DNA from: Arcobacteraceae bacterium
Lineage (GTDB): Bacteria; Campylobacterota; Campylobacteria; Campylobacterales; Arcobacteraceae
Direction of reading: 5' to 3'
Length of the DNA stretch: 33,074 nt
NCBI GenBank assembly: GCA_029938215.1
Contig: JAOZVJ010000005.1
Span: 1-33,074, forward strand
Positions 26,492-33,074 of the stretch are shown here, piece by piece. The stretch's first letter is position 1, and each line of letters opens with the position of its first letter. The translations under genes and the position numbers were made by a program. Below the pieces are notes generated by a model that worked only from the letters and a program-made list of their open reading frames with translations, was not told the origin of the DNA and searched no databases.

Positions 26492-27940
26492 ATGATAGAT
26501 TCAATGTGGAATGGAATATCTGGCTTAAATGTATATCAAAAAGCTTTAAATAGTGAATCAAATAATTTAGCAAATGTAAACACTGTAGCTTATAAATCAG
26601 ATAATATTTCTTTTTCGGATATGATGTATCAAAATGGAATTGGGAAAGGTTCTCAAATAGGAAGTATAGATAAAAGTTTTGCACAAGGTAGTTTAAAAAT
26701 AACTTCAAATCCTTACGATATGGCTATCGCTGGGAAAGGATTTTTTATTGTTCAAGATGAGGCAGATAGTACCTTTTATACAAGAGCTGGAAATTTTAGA
26801 ATGGGAACTGATGGAACTTTACAAACTCCAGATGGAAATCAAGTTTCTGGTTTGGCTATTGAAACTCCTACCGCAGTCTCAACAAACGCAAGTGTAAGTC
26901 AATTTGGTTCAGCACATACTAATTTTTTAGCTACACAAAGTATCTCCTCTGATACTGAACTAAGAACGATAAATACAAAAACAACAAATTATGAAAATAC
27001 AGCAGTGGCTTCTGGAACTTCTGGTAGCGGATATAAAACTGCTCCAAGTAAAATCGCAGATATTGAAGCACTCGCAACAGAATACAGAAGCCAATTAAGT
27101 CTATATGCTAGCAATGCTGTTGCAGGAACTGCCTCTGTTGCACAAACTTCAACGGCAACTTTTACTCCTGCTGATATAAATAGTGCAAATGATTATATAT
27201 CTATATATATAGATGGCAATAAATATGAGCAACTTTTTGACACTAATGCTGCTACAACATTAAATAAACTTTCAGATCAAGTATCAAATATCAAAGGATT
27301 TACATCCTCAGTAGATACAACAACAGGTGAGCTAACAATCACATCTTTAATGCCAGGAAATGAGATAATAATCGGAACAGCTAAAATAAATGATTCAAAT
27401 ATGATAACAGCAACTACGACAAGTGCAGTAAGTGGCAGTGGACTCGCAGCAGTAACATCAGCAAGAGATGCACTTAAAACAGCGGTGGAAGCGGCAGATG
27501 CTGAGTTTTTAGAAATTTCTAATATTGTAAATCTTGCAAATCAAGATACTTTAACACTAACAGATATACAGCTCAAACTAGATAGTTTAAATGTTTCAGA
27601 TGATTCGTTTGGTGATGTTTCTGTTGAAAACGGTGCCATTTATATCAAACAAGGTGACAATAGATTTTTAGTAGGAAAAGTTGTAACTTCTGTATTTAAT
27701 AACAACCTTGGTTTAGAAGCAAAAGGAAACAATATGTTTTCAAAAACTGTAAATTCTGGCGAACCTATATATGCAGGTAGCTTAAATGAAATTCAAAATA
27801 ATACTTTAGAACTTAGTAATTCTGAGCTAAGTGAAGGGCTTGTAAATCTTATGGTTTATCAAAGATCATTTGAAGCAAATTCAAAAACTGTAACAACTTC
27901 TGATGATTTATTAAAAACAGCAATACAGCTTAAAAAATAA
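26492..27940 (+). CDS. flgE: Flagellar hook protein FlgE, paralogue 1
   Basis: A 482-residue hook-family protein. The N-terminal D0 helix reads SMWNGISGLNVYQKALNSESNNLANVNTVAYKSDNISFSDMMYQ; ITSNPYDMAIAGKGFFIVQ and FYTRAGNFRMGTDGTLQTPDG follow; the C-terminus ELSEGLVNLMVYQRSFEANSKTVTTSDDLLKTAIQLKK is typical. The centre holds a beta module (ISIYIDGNKYEQLFDT ... GELTITSLMPGNEIIIG). It is cotranscribed with fliN and flgD. A longer paralogue lies beyond the hipBA islet. Which one forms the main hook is unclear; this one sits with the cap gene flgD. Confidence 0.93.
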   Translation: MIDSMWNGISGLNVYQKALNSESNNLANVNTVAYKSDNISFSDMMYQNGIGKGSQIGSIDKSFAQGSLKITSNPYDMAIAGKGFFIVQDEADSTFYTRAGNFRMGTDGTLQTPDGNQVSGLAIETPTAVSTNASVSQFGSAHTNFLATQSISSDTELRTINTKTTNYENTAVASGTSGSGYKTAPSKIADIEALATEYRSQLSLYASNAVAGTASVAQTSTATFTPADINSANDYISIYIDGNKYEQLFDTNAATTLNKLSDQVSNIKGFTSSVDTTTGELTITSLMPGNEIIIGTAKINDSNMITATTTSAVSGSGLAAVTSARDALKTAVEAADAEFLEISNIVNLANQDTLTLTDIQLKLDSLNVSDDSFGDVSVENGAIYIKQGDNRFLVGKVVTSVFNNNLGLEAKGNNMFSKTVNSGEPIYAGSLNEIQNNTLELSNSELSEGLVNLMVYQRSFEANSKTVTTSDDLLKTAIQLKK

Positions 27941-27955
27941 CTAAAATTAAAATTG

Positions 27956-27982
27956 GAACTTAAGTAAATTTCACTTAAGTTC
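27956..27982 (+). terminator. Stem-loop after flgE paralogue 1
   Basis: GAACTTAAGT (27956-27965) and ACTTAAGTTC (27973-27982) form a perfect 10-bp stem with a 7-base loop, 15 bases after the stop codon. There is no long U-run downstream, so its strength as an intrinsic terminator is uncertain. Confidence 0.55.
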
Positions 27983-27995
27983 TGTTACAATAGTG

Positions 27996-28001
27996 TATAA
28001 T
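27996..28001 (+). promoter_or_regulatory. -10 box before the PIN-like remnant
   Basis: TATAAT is followed 9 bases later by AGGAG and then an ATG at 28021, a complete set of start signals for a gene that is now broken after 17 codons. Confidence 0.45.
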
Positions 28002-28020
28002 TAAAACATAGGAGAACATT

Positions 28021-28135
28021 ATGTGTATCAATCCGAACTATATTGTAAATAATAAAAATCACAAAAGAAGTTGAAAAGTTTGATGTTCATTATATTAGTG
28101 CTATTACAAAAATGGAGTTATTTTTTAAATCTTAA
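28021..28135 (+). pseudogene. Frameshifted fragment, possibly of a PIN-domain (VapC-like) toxin
   Basis: With an intact promoter and AGGAG ribosome site, the ATG at 28021 opens only 17 codons (MCINPNYIVNNKNHKRS). A second frame continues from about 28049 to a stop at 28133-28135 and reads KITKEVEKFDVHYISAITKMELFFKS. INPNY and YISAITKMEL resemble segments of small PIN-domain toxins (typically ...YVSAITKIEVL...), so a shortened, frameshifted toxin gene is the best guess. Alternatively the 17-codon reading could be a genuine leader peptide for hipBA. The resemblance is by eye and short. Confidence 0.4.
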
Positions 28136-28136
28136 A

Positions 28137-28188
28137 GAAGTATAATACATATTAAAGTAAAATAATTATAAAATATGCAATATACTTC
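28137..28188 (+). promoter_or_regulatory. Candidate hipBA promoter and operator
   Basis: An inverted repeat GAAGTATA (28137-28144) and TATACTTC (28181-28188), 36 bases apart, brackets the region just before hipB; a TATAAT (28141-28146) overlaps the left arm. HipB-type antitoxins repress their own operon by binding inverted repeats, so these arms are the likely operator. The wide spacing would suit two DNA-bound dimers. The ribosome site AAAAGG lies at about 28193. Confidence 0.45.
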
Positions 28189-28202
28189 ATAAAAGGTTAA
28201 AA

Positions 28203-28448
28203 ATGAATTTAATACAACTAGGTTCACAAATAAAAAAACTACGCAAAGAAAAAAAATGGTCTCAAGGAGATTTAGAAAAATACTCTAATATTACAAAACG
28301 AACTATATCTAAAATAGAAAATGGCTTTATTGATGAAGTTGGTATTAAAAAAGTAGAATTAATCCTTGATCTTCTAGGATATGAATTTAGCATAAGATTA
28401 AAAAGACAACCAAAAACATTGGAGGAGTTACAAGATGAAAGAAGATAA
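28203..28448 (+). CDS. hipB: HipB-like antitoxin, Cro/XRE-type helix-turn-helix
   Basis: An 81-residue DNA-binding protein, mostly one XRE helix-turn-helix (residues about 6-60): LGSQIKKLRKEKKWSQGDLEKYSNITKRTISKIENG. A short strand FSIRLKRQ follows, as in HipB, where it helps dimerise. It is expected to repress its own operon and bind the HipA kinase. The 3' end overlaps hipA by 14 bases, the usual arrangement of this pair. Confidence 0.85.
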   Translation: MNLIQLGSQIKKLRKEKKWSQGDLEKYSNITKRTISKIENGFIDEVGIKKVELILDLLGYEFSIRLKRQPKTLEELQDERR

Positions 28449-29589
28449 ATTAAAAGTATTTATCAATCAAACTCATAGTGGTACTTTAACTTACGAAAAC
28501 GATAAATATATATTTAATTATCTTGAAAATTCATTAGATGTAGTGTCTTTAACGATGCCCATACGAAGTCAAAGCTGGGTAGATAAAAAACTTCATCCAA
28601 TATTTCAGATGAATTTACCTGAAGGTGCTTTAAAAGATGCTATTAAAAATAGTTTTGCAAAGATTAAAAAAATGGATGATATAGGATTTTTAGAACTTAT
28701 TGGTCCATATATGCTAGGAAGAGTTAAATTTAATGAATTAAAAGTTGATGAAGACAATCTAAAATTAGAAAATATTTTACACAACACTAAAGAAAATTTA
28801 TTTGATGAATTATTAATAAAATTTGCTATTCGTTCAGGCGTATCTGGAATTCAACCAAAATTATTATTATCAGCTCATAATAAAACAACCATGAAGTTTG
28901 AACACTTTATCGTTAAGTCTTGGAATGATGAATATCCACAGTTAGCACTAAATGAGTATTTTTGTATGAGAGCTATTAAAAATGCAAATCTAGAAACACC
29001 AGAGTTTTATTTATCAGATGATCTAAGTATGTTTATTATAAAAAGATTTGATATAAAAGATGATAATAGTTATTTAGGTTTTGAAGATATGTGTGTACTA
29101 ACGGCACGAGGAACTGATGGAAAATATGATGGAAGTTATGAGGAGTGTATAAGAGTTATAAAAGATATTATAGCTCCACAATATAAAAAAGAAACATTAA
29201 AAACTTTTTTCAAAGCAATTGTTATGAATCATCTTCTTCAAAATGGAGATGGTCATCTAAAAAACTACGGCATACTTTATGACAAAAACCATAATGATGC
29301 ATATTTAGCTCCTATTTATGATGTGATTACTACAACTGTTTATATAAAAAATGATATTCCTGCACTAAGAATATCAGATGCAAAATTATGGTGGAAAGAA
29401 AAAACTTATAAATCATTTGCAAAACAAAGCTGTGGACTTTCAAATAAAGAATATGAACAAATATTAACTGAATGTAAAGACTCTATTATTAAAACAAAAA
29501 AAGAAATAATTGAATTTGAAAATAAAAATAAAAATATTAAAAAGTTTTTATTAGAACTGCATAATATTTGGGTTGAAAAGATTTTATAA
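28435..29589 (+). CDS. hipA: HipA-family serine/threonine kinase toxin
   Basis: A 384-residue HipA-family protein that looks complete. The N-terminal subdomain (about 1-110) has GTLTYENDKYIFNY, LTMPIRSQSW and FQMNLPEGALKDAI. The Gly-rich activation loop GVSGIQPK contains Ser137, the likely autophosphorylation serine. NGDGHLKN carries the catalytic Asp272 and PIYDV the metal-binding Asp296. E. coli HipA phosphorylates glutamyl-tRNA synthetase and halts growth; the target here is unknown. It overlaps hipB by 14 bases. The pair sits between two hook genes and is likely an inserted islet. Confidence 0.88.
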   Translation: MKEDKLKVFINQTHSGTLTYENDKYIFNYLENSLDVVSLTMPIRSQSWVDKKLHPIFQMNLPEGALKDAIKNSFAKIKKMDDIGFLELIGPYMLGRVKFNELKVDEDNLKLENILHNTKENLFDELLIKFAIRSGVSGIQPKLLLSAHNKTTMKFEHFIVKSWNDEYPQLALNEYFCMRAIKNANLETPEFYLSDDLSMFIIKRFDIKDDNSYLGFEDMCVLTARGTDGKYDGSYEECIRVIKDIIAPQYKKETLKTFFKAIVMNHLLQNGDGHLKNYGILYDKNHNDAYLAPIYDVITTTVYIKNDIPALRISDAKLWWKEKTYKSFAKQSCGLSNKEYEQILTECKDSIIKTKKEIIEFENKNKNIKKFLLELHNIWVEKIL

Positions 29590-29691
29590 ATTATATATTA
29601 AAACGAGACTATAAATATAACTATGTAAATCTAAAAAGAGAGAGTATAAAATAAACCATTTTTTAAGATTAGCTTATACAATTCATAATAT

Positions 29692-29742
29692 ACTTAATAT
29701 ACATTAAAAATTATACAAAATTAGAAATTTTATGATATAATG
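29692..29742 (+). promoter_or_regulatory. Promoter of the second hook gene, copy 2 of the shared 51-base promoter
   Basis: It matches the fliN promoter segment at 46 of 51 positions without gaps and ends in TATAATG (-10 at 29736-29741). The predicted start of transcription is near 29748, giving a leader of about 50 bases. The upstream part of the gap from hipA (29590-29691) is AT-rich with no recognised feature. Confidence 0.7.
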
Positions 29743-29751
29743 TCTGTAATT

Positions 29752-29773
29752 AATGCACTAAAAATAGTGCATT
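29752..29773 (+). promoter_or_regulatory. Stem-loop at the 5' end of the second hook-gene mRNA
   Basis: AATGCACTA (29752-29760), loop AAAA, TAGTGCATT (29765-29773) form a perfect 9-bp stem a few bases after the predicted transcription start and about 13 bases before the AAGGA ribosome site. A 5'-terminal hairpin of this kind could stabilise the mRNA. It has no GGA in the loop, so it is not an obvious CsrA site. Confidence 0.55.
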
Positions 29774-29797
29774 GTAAAAAATCATTAAGGATAAATT

Positions 29798-31738
29798 ATG
29801 ATTGGAGCACTTTGGACTGGTATTTCAGGACTGGCAGGACAACAAACAGCACTTGACAATGAATCGAATAATATTGCGAATGTTAATACAATAGGATATA
29901 AATCATCTAGGATATCTTTTGCAGATCAGATGTATCAAGATAGAATTGGTAAGGGTACTACCATACTTGATGCAGAGAAACTTTATACTCAAGGAAACTT
30001 GAAGATGACAGGAGTTTCTTATGATATGGCATTGAGTGGTGATGGCTTTTTTACCGTATCAAATACAAGAGGTGGAGGTACTGCAGAATCATTCTATACA
30101 AGAGCTGGTAACTTTAGGATGGGCGATACCGGAACATTGCAAGATGCAGCTGGTAATGATGTACAAGGTTGGGCAATGGTTTCATTAACTGATGGTGATA
30201 TAACAACTACAAATAGCAATGTAAAAAAATTTACTTCAGATTATACAAAATTAGCTGCTTCGCAAATAGTTAAAAAATCAACATCAATAGAAACTTTAAC
30301 TGCTAAAATGACAGACTATACGACAAGTGCTCAAGCAGATAATTTAATAGCAATGACAGGTGCTGGATACAAAACAAAATCTACAAAAATAGCAGATGTA
30401 GAAGCTTTGATAACTAGCTATTCTTCTATGCTTAAAGCTTATTCTGCAAATCCAGATGTAACATCTATATCCTCAACTGCACAAAAAAGTTATGCAGATT
30501 TTGATATGGATACTGCTGTTGTCGATGCAGATGATGAAATCTATATCTATATCAATGGTTCAAAATATTCACAACCATTTGATACAGATGAAAAAACAAC
30601 TTTACAAAAACTAACTGACCAGATATCTAATATTCCTGGAATAACAGCATTTGTAGGTGATGTTAAAGAGTCAAATGAACCATCATCTGCAATTGCTGGG
30701 GGTGCGACAGGTAATCCAAGTAATGTTATAATTATAAAATCATTAGTTCCTGGAGAAAGTGTAACTATAGGTGATGCAGTTATAGTTCATGATTCAGTGG
30801 AAACCAAAAAAACAACGGGAGATGAAGTAACAGCGGTTATGGGTCAAGGGATAAAAGCAGTAGAATCAGCAAGGGATGCCTTGAAAGAAGCAGTTGCCGG
30901 AAAACAAAGAGATGTTTGGAAACCTGCAGATTTAGGAACTATTGCTACTGATGATACATTAAAATATACATTGGATATCGATGGAACAGATTATTCTGTG
31001 TTGATTACTGAGGGTGAAAATGATGTTATTGAAGTTCCGACTGGTAGATATGGTGATGATACTTTAAGCACTACTTTGGCTGACGGCAATAAGGTTGCAT
31101 TGTTAGTAGAGGCAATCAATCAAGATACAACAATCAATCAAAAAGTTAAGGCATTTAGTATTAATGGAAATTTAGTAATAGAGTCACTTGAAGCAGGTAA
31201 AGAGTTTGCAGGTAAAATTGAATTTGGCGATGTTTCAGTTCCATCAACAGCAGAAAAATCAAAAAACTCAGATTATAGTGTAAACTCAGGAACAAGTGCA
31301 GAATTTATAGAGATTAAAACTACTATAAATCAATCTGCTTCAAAAGATAGCTTACAACTCAGACTTGATACTTTAAAAATATCTGATAGTGCATTTGGTG
31401 ATTTTAATATTGACTCATCTGGACTTATCACTATGAAGCAAGATGGTGCTACATTTGCTATTGGGCAGGCTGCTATTGCGTTATTTAACAACAATCGTGG
31501 TTTAGAACCTGTTGGAGACAACTTATTATCAGCAACTACAGCTAGTGGAGTTGCTATTTATAATCTAAACAATAATAAAACAGCAGATATAAAAGGTAAA
31601 ACTTTAGAACTAAGTACTGCGGATTTAAGTGAGTCTTTGGTAAATTTGATGGTATTTCAAAGAGCATTTGAAGCAAATGCTAAGTCAATTACAACTGCGG
31701 ATGCGATTTTAAATACGCTTATTAATCTTAAAAGATAA
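29798..31738 (+). CDS. flgE: Flagellar hook protein FlgE, paralogue 2 (enlarged)
   Basis: A 646-residue hook-family protein that can be aligned with the 482-residue paralogue over its whole length. It has the same N-terminus (GISGLAGQQTALDNESNNIANVNTIGYKSSRISFADQMYQ) and C-terminus (ESLVNLMVFQRAFEANAKSITTADAILNTLINLKR). It carries about 130 extra residues (about 368-498), beginning after SARDALKEAV. The insert contains YTLDIDGTDYSV and NLVIESLEAGKEFAGKIEFGDV, which resembles the preceding shared module (IYINGSKYSQPF ... IIIKSLVPGESVTIGDAV), as if one surface module were duplicated. It has its own promoter, shared in sequence with fliN. Confidence 0.92.
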   Translation: MIGALWTGISGLAGQQTALDNESNNIANVNTIGYKSSRISFADQMYQDRIGKGTTILDAEKLYTQGNLKMTGVSYDMALSGDGFFTVSNTRGGGTAESFYTRAGNFRMGDTGTLQDAAGNDVQGWAMVSLTDGDITTTNSNVKKFTSDYTKLAASQIVKKSTSIETLTAKMTDYTTSAQADNLIAMTGAGYKTKSTKIADVEALITSYSSMLKAYSANPDVTSISSTAQKSYADFDMDTAVVDADDEIYIYINGSKYSQPFDTDEKTTLQKLTDQISNIPGITAFVGDVKESNEPSSAIAGGATGNPSNVIIIKSLVPGESVTIGDAVIVHDSVETKKTTGDEVTAVMGQGIKAVESARDALKEAVAGKQRDVWKPADLGTIATDDTLKYTLDIDGTDYSVLITEGENDVIEVPTGRYGDDTLSTTLADGNKVALLVEAINQDTTINQKVKAFSINGNLVIESLEAGKEFAGKIEFGDVSVPSTAEKSKNSDYSVNSGTSAEFIEIKTTINQSASKDSLQLRLDTLKISDSAFGDFNIDSSGLITMKQDGATFAIGQAAIALFNNNRGLEPVGDNLLSATTASGVAIYNLNNNKTADIKGKTLELSTADLSESLVNLMVFQRAFEANAKSITTADAILNTLINLKR

Positions 31739-31765
31739 ATTTTTTGATTTTTAAAAAGGTTTTGT

Positions 31766-32095
31766 GTGGATAACTTTTTACTTATAGGCATTCTTGGGGT
31801 CTTAGCTTTATATTTTTATAGTAGTATGAGTATATATAAAGCTATGTATCGAAGAATTATAGAAGAAAAAGAAACCGCCGAAAAAGAAACCGCTTCTTTG
31901 GAAAATTTGATTGGCAAGTATGAAAGTCAAATACAAAATTCTATCGCAACTATTGGGGATTCTCAAGATAGTTTACAAATAGCAAGAGAAGATTTACAAA
32001 GAATTAAAGTGTCTAACAATGAACTAGAACACAGAAATCAACTTTTACAAGAAAGGGTTGATGAACTTTACGCTTCAGTTGGAGCAGTTTATTAA
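31766..32095 (+). CDS. Small membrane-anchored coiled-coil protein
   Basis: A 109-residue protein with one N-terminal membrane segment (FLLIGILGVLALYFYSSM, residues about 4-21) and a charged coiled coil for the remainder (ETAEKETASLENLIGKYESQ, LEHRNQLLQERVDEL). The start is a GTG at 31766 with AAAGG nearby; it places the membrane segment at the very N-terminus. I do not recognise the family. Its position right after the hook gene and before an exported TPR protein suggests a flagellar accessory role, perhaps in motor or stator scaffolding, but this is only context. Confidence 0.65.
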   Translation: MDNFLLIGILGVLALYFYSSMSIYKAMYRRIIEEKETAEKETASLENLIGKYESQIQNSIATIGDSQDSLQIAREDLQRIKVSNNELEHRNQLLQERVDELYASVGAVY

Positions 32096-32137
32096 TCTTT
32101 TTTTGTTTTAATATTTTGAATTGAAGGAATAAAAAAT

Positions 32138-33074
32138 ATGTTAAAACTTTATATATTTATTTCTTTTTTATTGATTTCTCAGATTTTTGCTAAAGAAAAT
32201 AAAATTTTAGAATCTCAACCTGAAATTTTATTTGAGTATAAAAATTTAAATATAGCACAAAAAAAGGTTGCTTTAAAAGTTAAATTTAATAATGCAGTTT
32301 TATATCTTGAACAAAAAAAATACACAAAAGCAATTAAACTTTTTAAACAAACAGAAAAAATCTTAAAAATACCAAGTTTTTTAAATATTGGAATTGCTTA
32401 TTATAAATTAAAATCACAAAACAATGCTTATCTTTATTTAAAAAAAATTTATGACATAAAAGAGGTTGCAAATGAAGACACTTATTCTTACATAAGTGCA
32501 GCATATTATCTGTATAAGCTTACAAAAAATAGAAAATTTATGGAAGAGATTATAAACACCATAGAAAAACAAGAAAATTTAAGTGAACATTCAAAAAGAC
32601 TTGTTGTAGAAACATATATAGAACTTAAAGAATATAAAAAGGCCTTAAATATTTTAAGAAAAATGGAATTTCCTCATAATTTAAAAATGGCACTTTTATA
32701 TATAAAAATAAAAGAATATCCAAATGCTGTAATATATCTTGAAAAAGCTTTAACAACTACTACAAATGATGATATTAAAAATAAAATTTTATGGATAAAA
32801 GCTTACGCTAATTTAAAAGCAAACAATTTTAAAAGATTAAAAGATGATATTAAAGATATACAAAAAAGAATAAGAATTTATAAAACACATTTGCAAATGC
32901 CTATCAAACTGTATTTTAATAAAAATAAATTTTTGGCAAAAGAGTATTTTGATATGGTAACAAAATTTGATACAAATAGAAAAATAGATTTTATATTTTA
33001 TTTTGCTCCATATATATTTGCAGACAATGATGAGATAAATTTTGAAACAAATAAAGCTTTTATGTTAAAAAATA
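32138..33074 (+). CDS. Exported TPR-repeat protein, PflA-like (3'-partial)
   Basis: 312 codons are present; the gene runs off the window. The ATG at 32138 follows GAAGGAAT and begins a signal peptide (LKLYIFISFLLISQIFA, cleavage probably before KENK). The mature part is helical with TPR-like pairs: FNNAVLYLEQKKYTKAIKLFKQ, LNIGIAYYKLKSQNNAYLYLKK, VVETYIELKEYKKALNILRK and ALLYIKIKEYPNAVIYLEKAL. A later segment reads AKEYFDMVTKF and FIFYFAPYIF. An exported TPR protein in a motility cluster of this phylum suggests PflA, the periplasmic scaffold of the Campylobacter motor, but the match is by architecture only. Confidence 0.6.
   Translation, partial: MLKLYIFISFLLISQIFAKENKILESQPEILFEYKNLNIAQKKVALKVKFNNAVLYLEQKKYTKAIKLFKQTEKILKIPSFLNIGIAYYKLKSQNNAYLYLKKIYDIKEVANEDTYSYISAAYYLYKLTKNRKFMEEIINTIEKQENLSEHSKRLVVETYIELKEYKKALNILRKMEFPHNLKMALLYIKIKEYPNAVIYLEKALTTTTNDDIKNKILWIKAYANLKANNFKRLKDDIKDIQKRIRIYKTHLQMPIKLYFNKNKFLAKEYFDMVTKFDTNRKIDFIFYFAPYIFADNDEINFETNKAFMLKN

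Noticed and set aside
27195-27216. Perfect palindrome ATCTATATATATAGAT in flgE paralogue 1
   Set aside because: It is explained by coding for the conserved strand around YISIYIDG with AT-rich codons; no regulatory context.
25336-29742. The paired 51-base segments as ends of a composite transposon
   Set aside because: They are direct repeats with promoter features, contain no terminal inverted repeats, and no transposase lies between them.

Overview
The window is AT-rich chromosomal DNA. Gene order and protein content point to a Campylobacterota (epsilonproteobacterial) organism, most likely from the Arcobacter group; this is inferred from content, as no 16S rRNA is present. Three things support it. 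The block U32 protease-like gene, purE, glyQ, Nif3-family gene, flgZ, waaA, rluA, ffh, rpsP, khpA, rimM follows the order known from Campylobacter and Helicobacter. The glutamine synthetase lacks the adenylylation tyrosine, as in Helicobacter pylori. Putative promoters carry a strong TATAAT box but no clear -35.

Left part (1-4240): the end of moaD, moaE (molybdopterin synthase), a double-receiver GGDEF response regulator, a PHP-type histidinol-phosphatase and glnA. Next comes rpsL-rpsG-fusA (4457-7436). A dense block of hairpins and a classical terminator follow it.

Middle part (7645-16476): a conserved housekeeping series for tRNA hydroxylation (trhP), purine synthesis (purE), glycyl-tRNA synthetase alpha chain (glyQ), a Nif3-like protein, the coiled-coil zinc-ribbon protein FlgZ, Kdo transferase (waaA), a pseudouridine synthase, ffh, rpsP, khpA and rimM. 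The usual trmD-rplS continuation is absent. In its place an oppositely oriented flagellar group begins 8 bases after rimM.

Right part (16485-33074): a motility cluster. On the minus strand, flgG is followed by a very basic small protein and an unusual protein joining a CheC/FliY-like domain, a long acidic stretch, one membrane segment and a SPOR-like C-terminus. Divergent from flgG run cheY, a remote cheZ, flgF, flgB, fliF, fliG and fliH, then fliN, flgD and a first hook gene. A hipBA toxin-antitoxin islet, with a decayed PIN-like fragment in front, separates this from a second, larger hook gene. A small membrane coiled-coil protein and an exported TPR protein (PflA-like, cut by the window end) finish the cluster.

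The most promising leads are the CheC-TM-SPOR protein and its coupled basic partner, a CheZ with FliM-like docking motifs at both ends, a nearly identical 51-base promoter in front of fliN and the second hook gene, the modular expansion of that hook protein, and the stacked hairpins at the fusA stop codon. No tRNA, rRNA, insertion sequence or CRISPR array was recognised. No stretch longer than about 300 bases lacks a gene.
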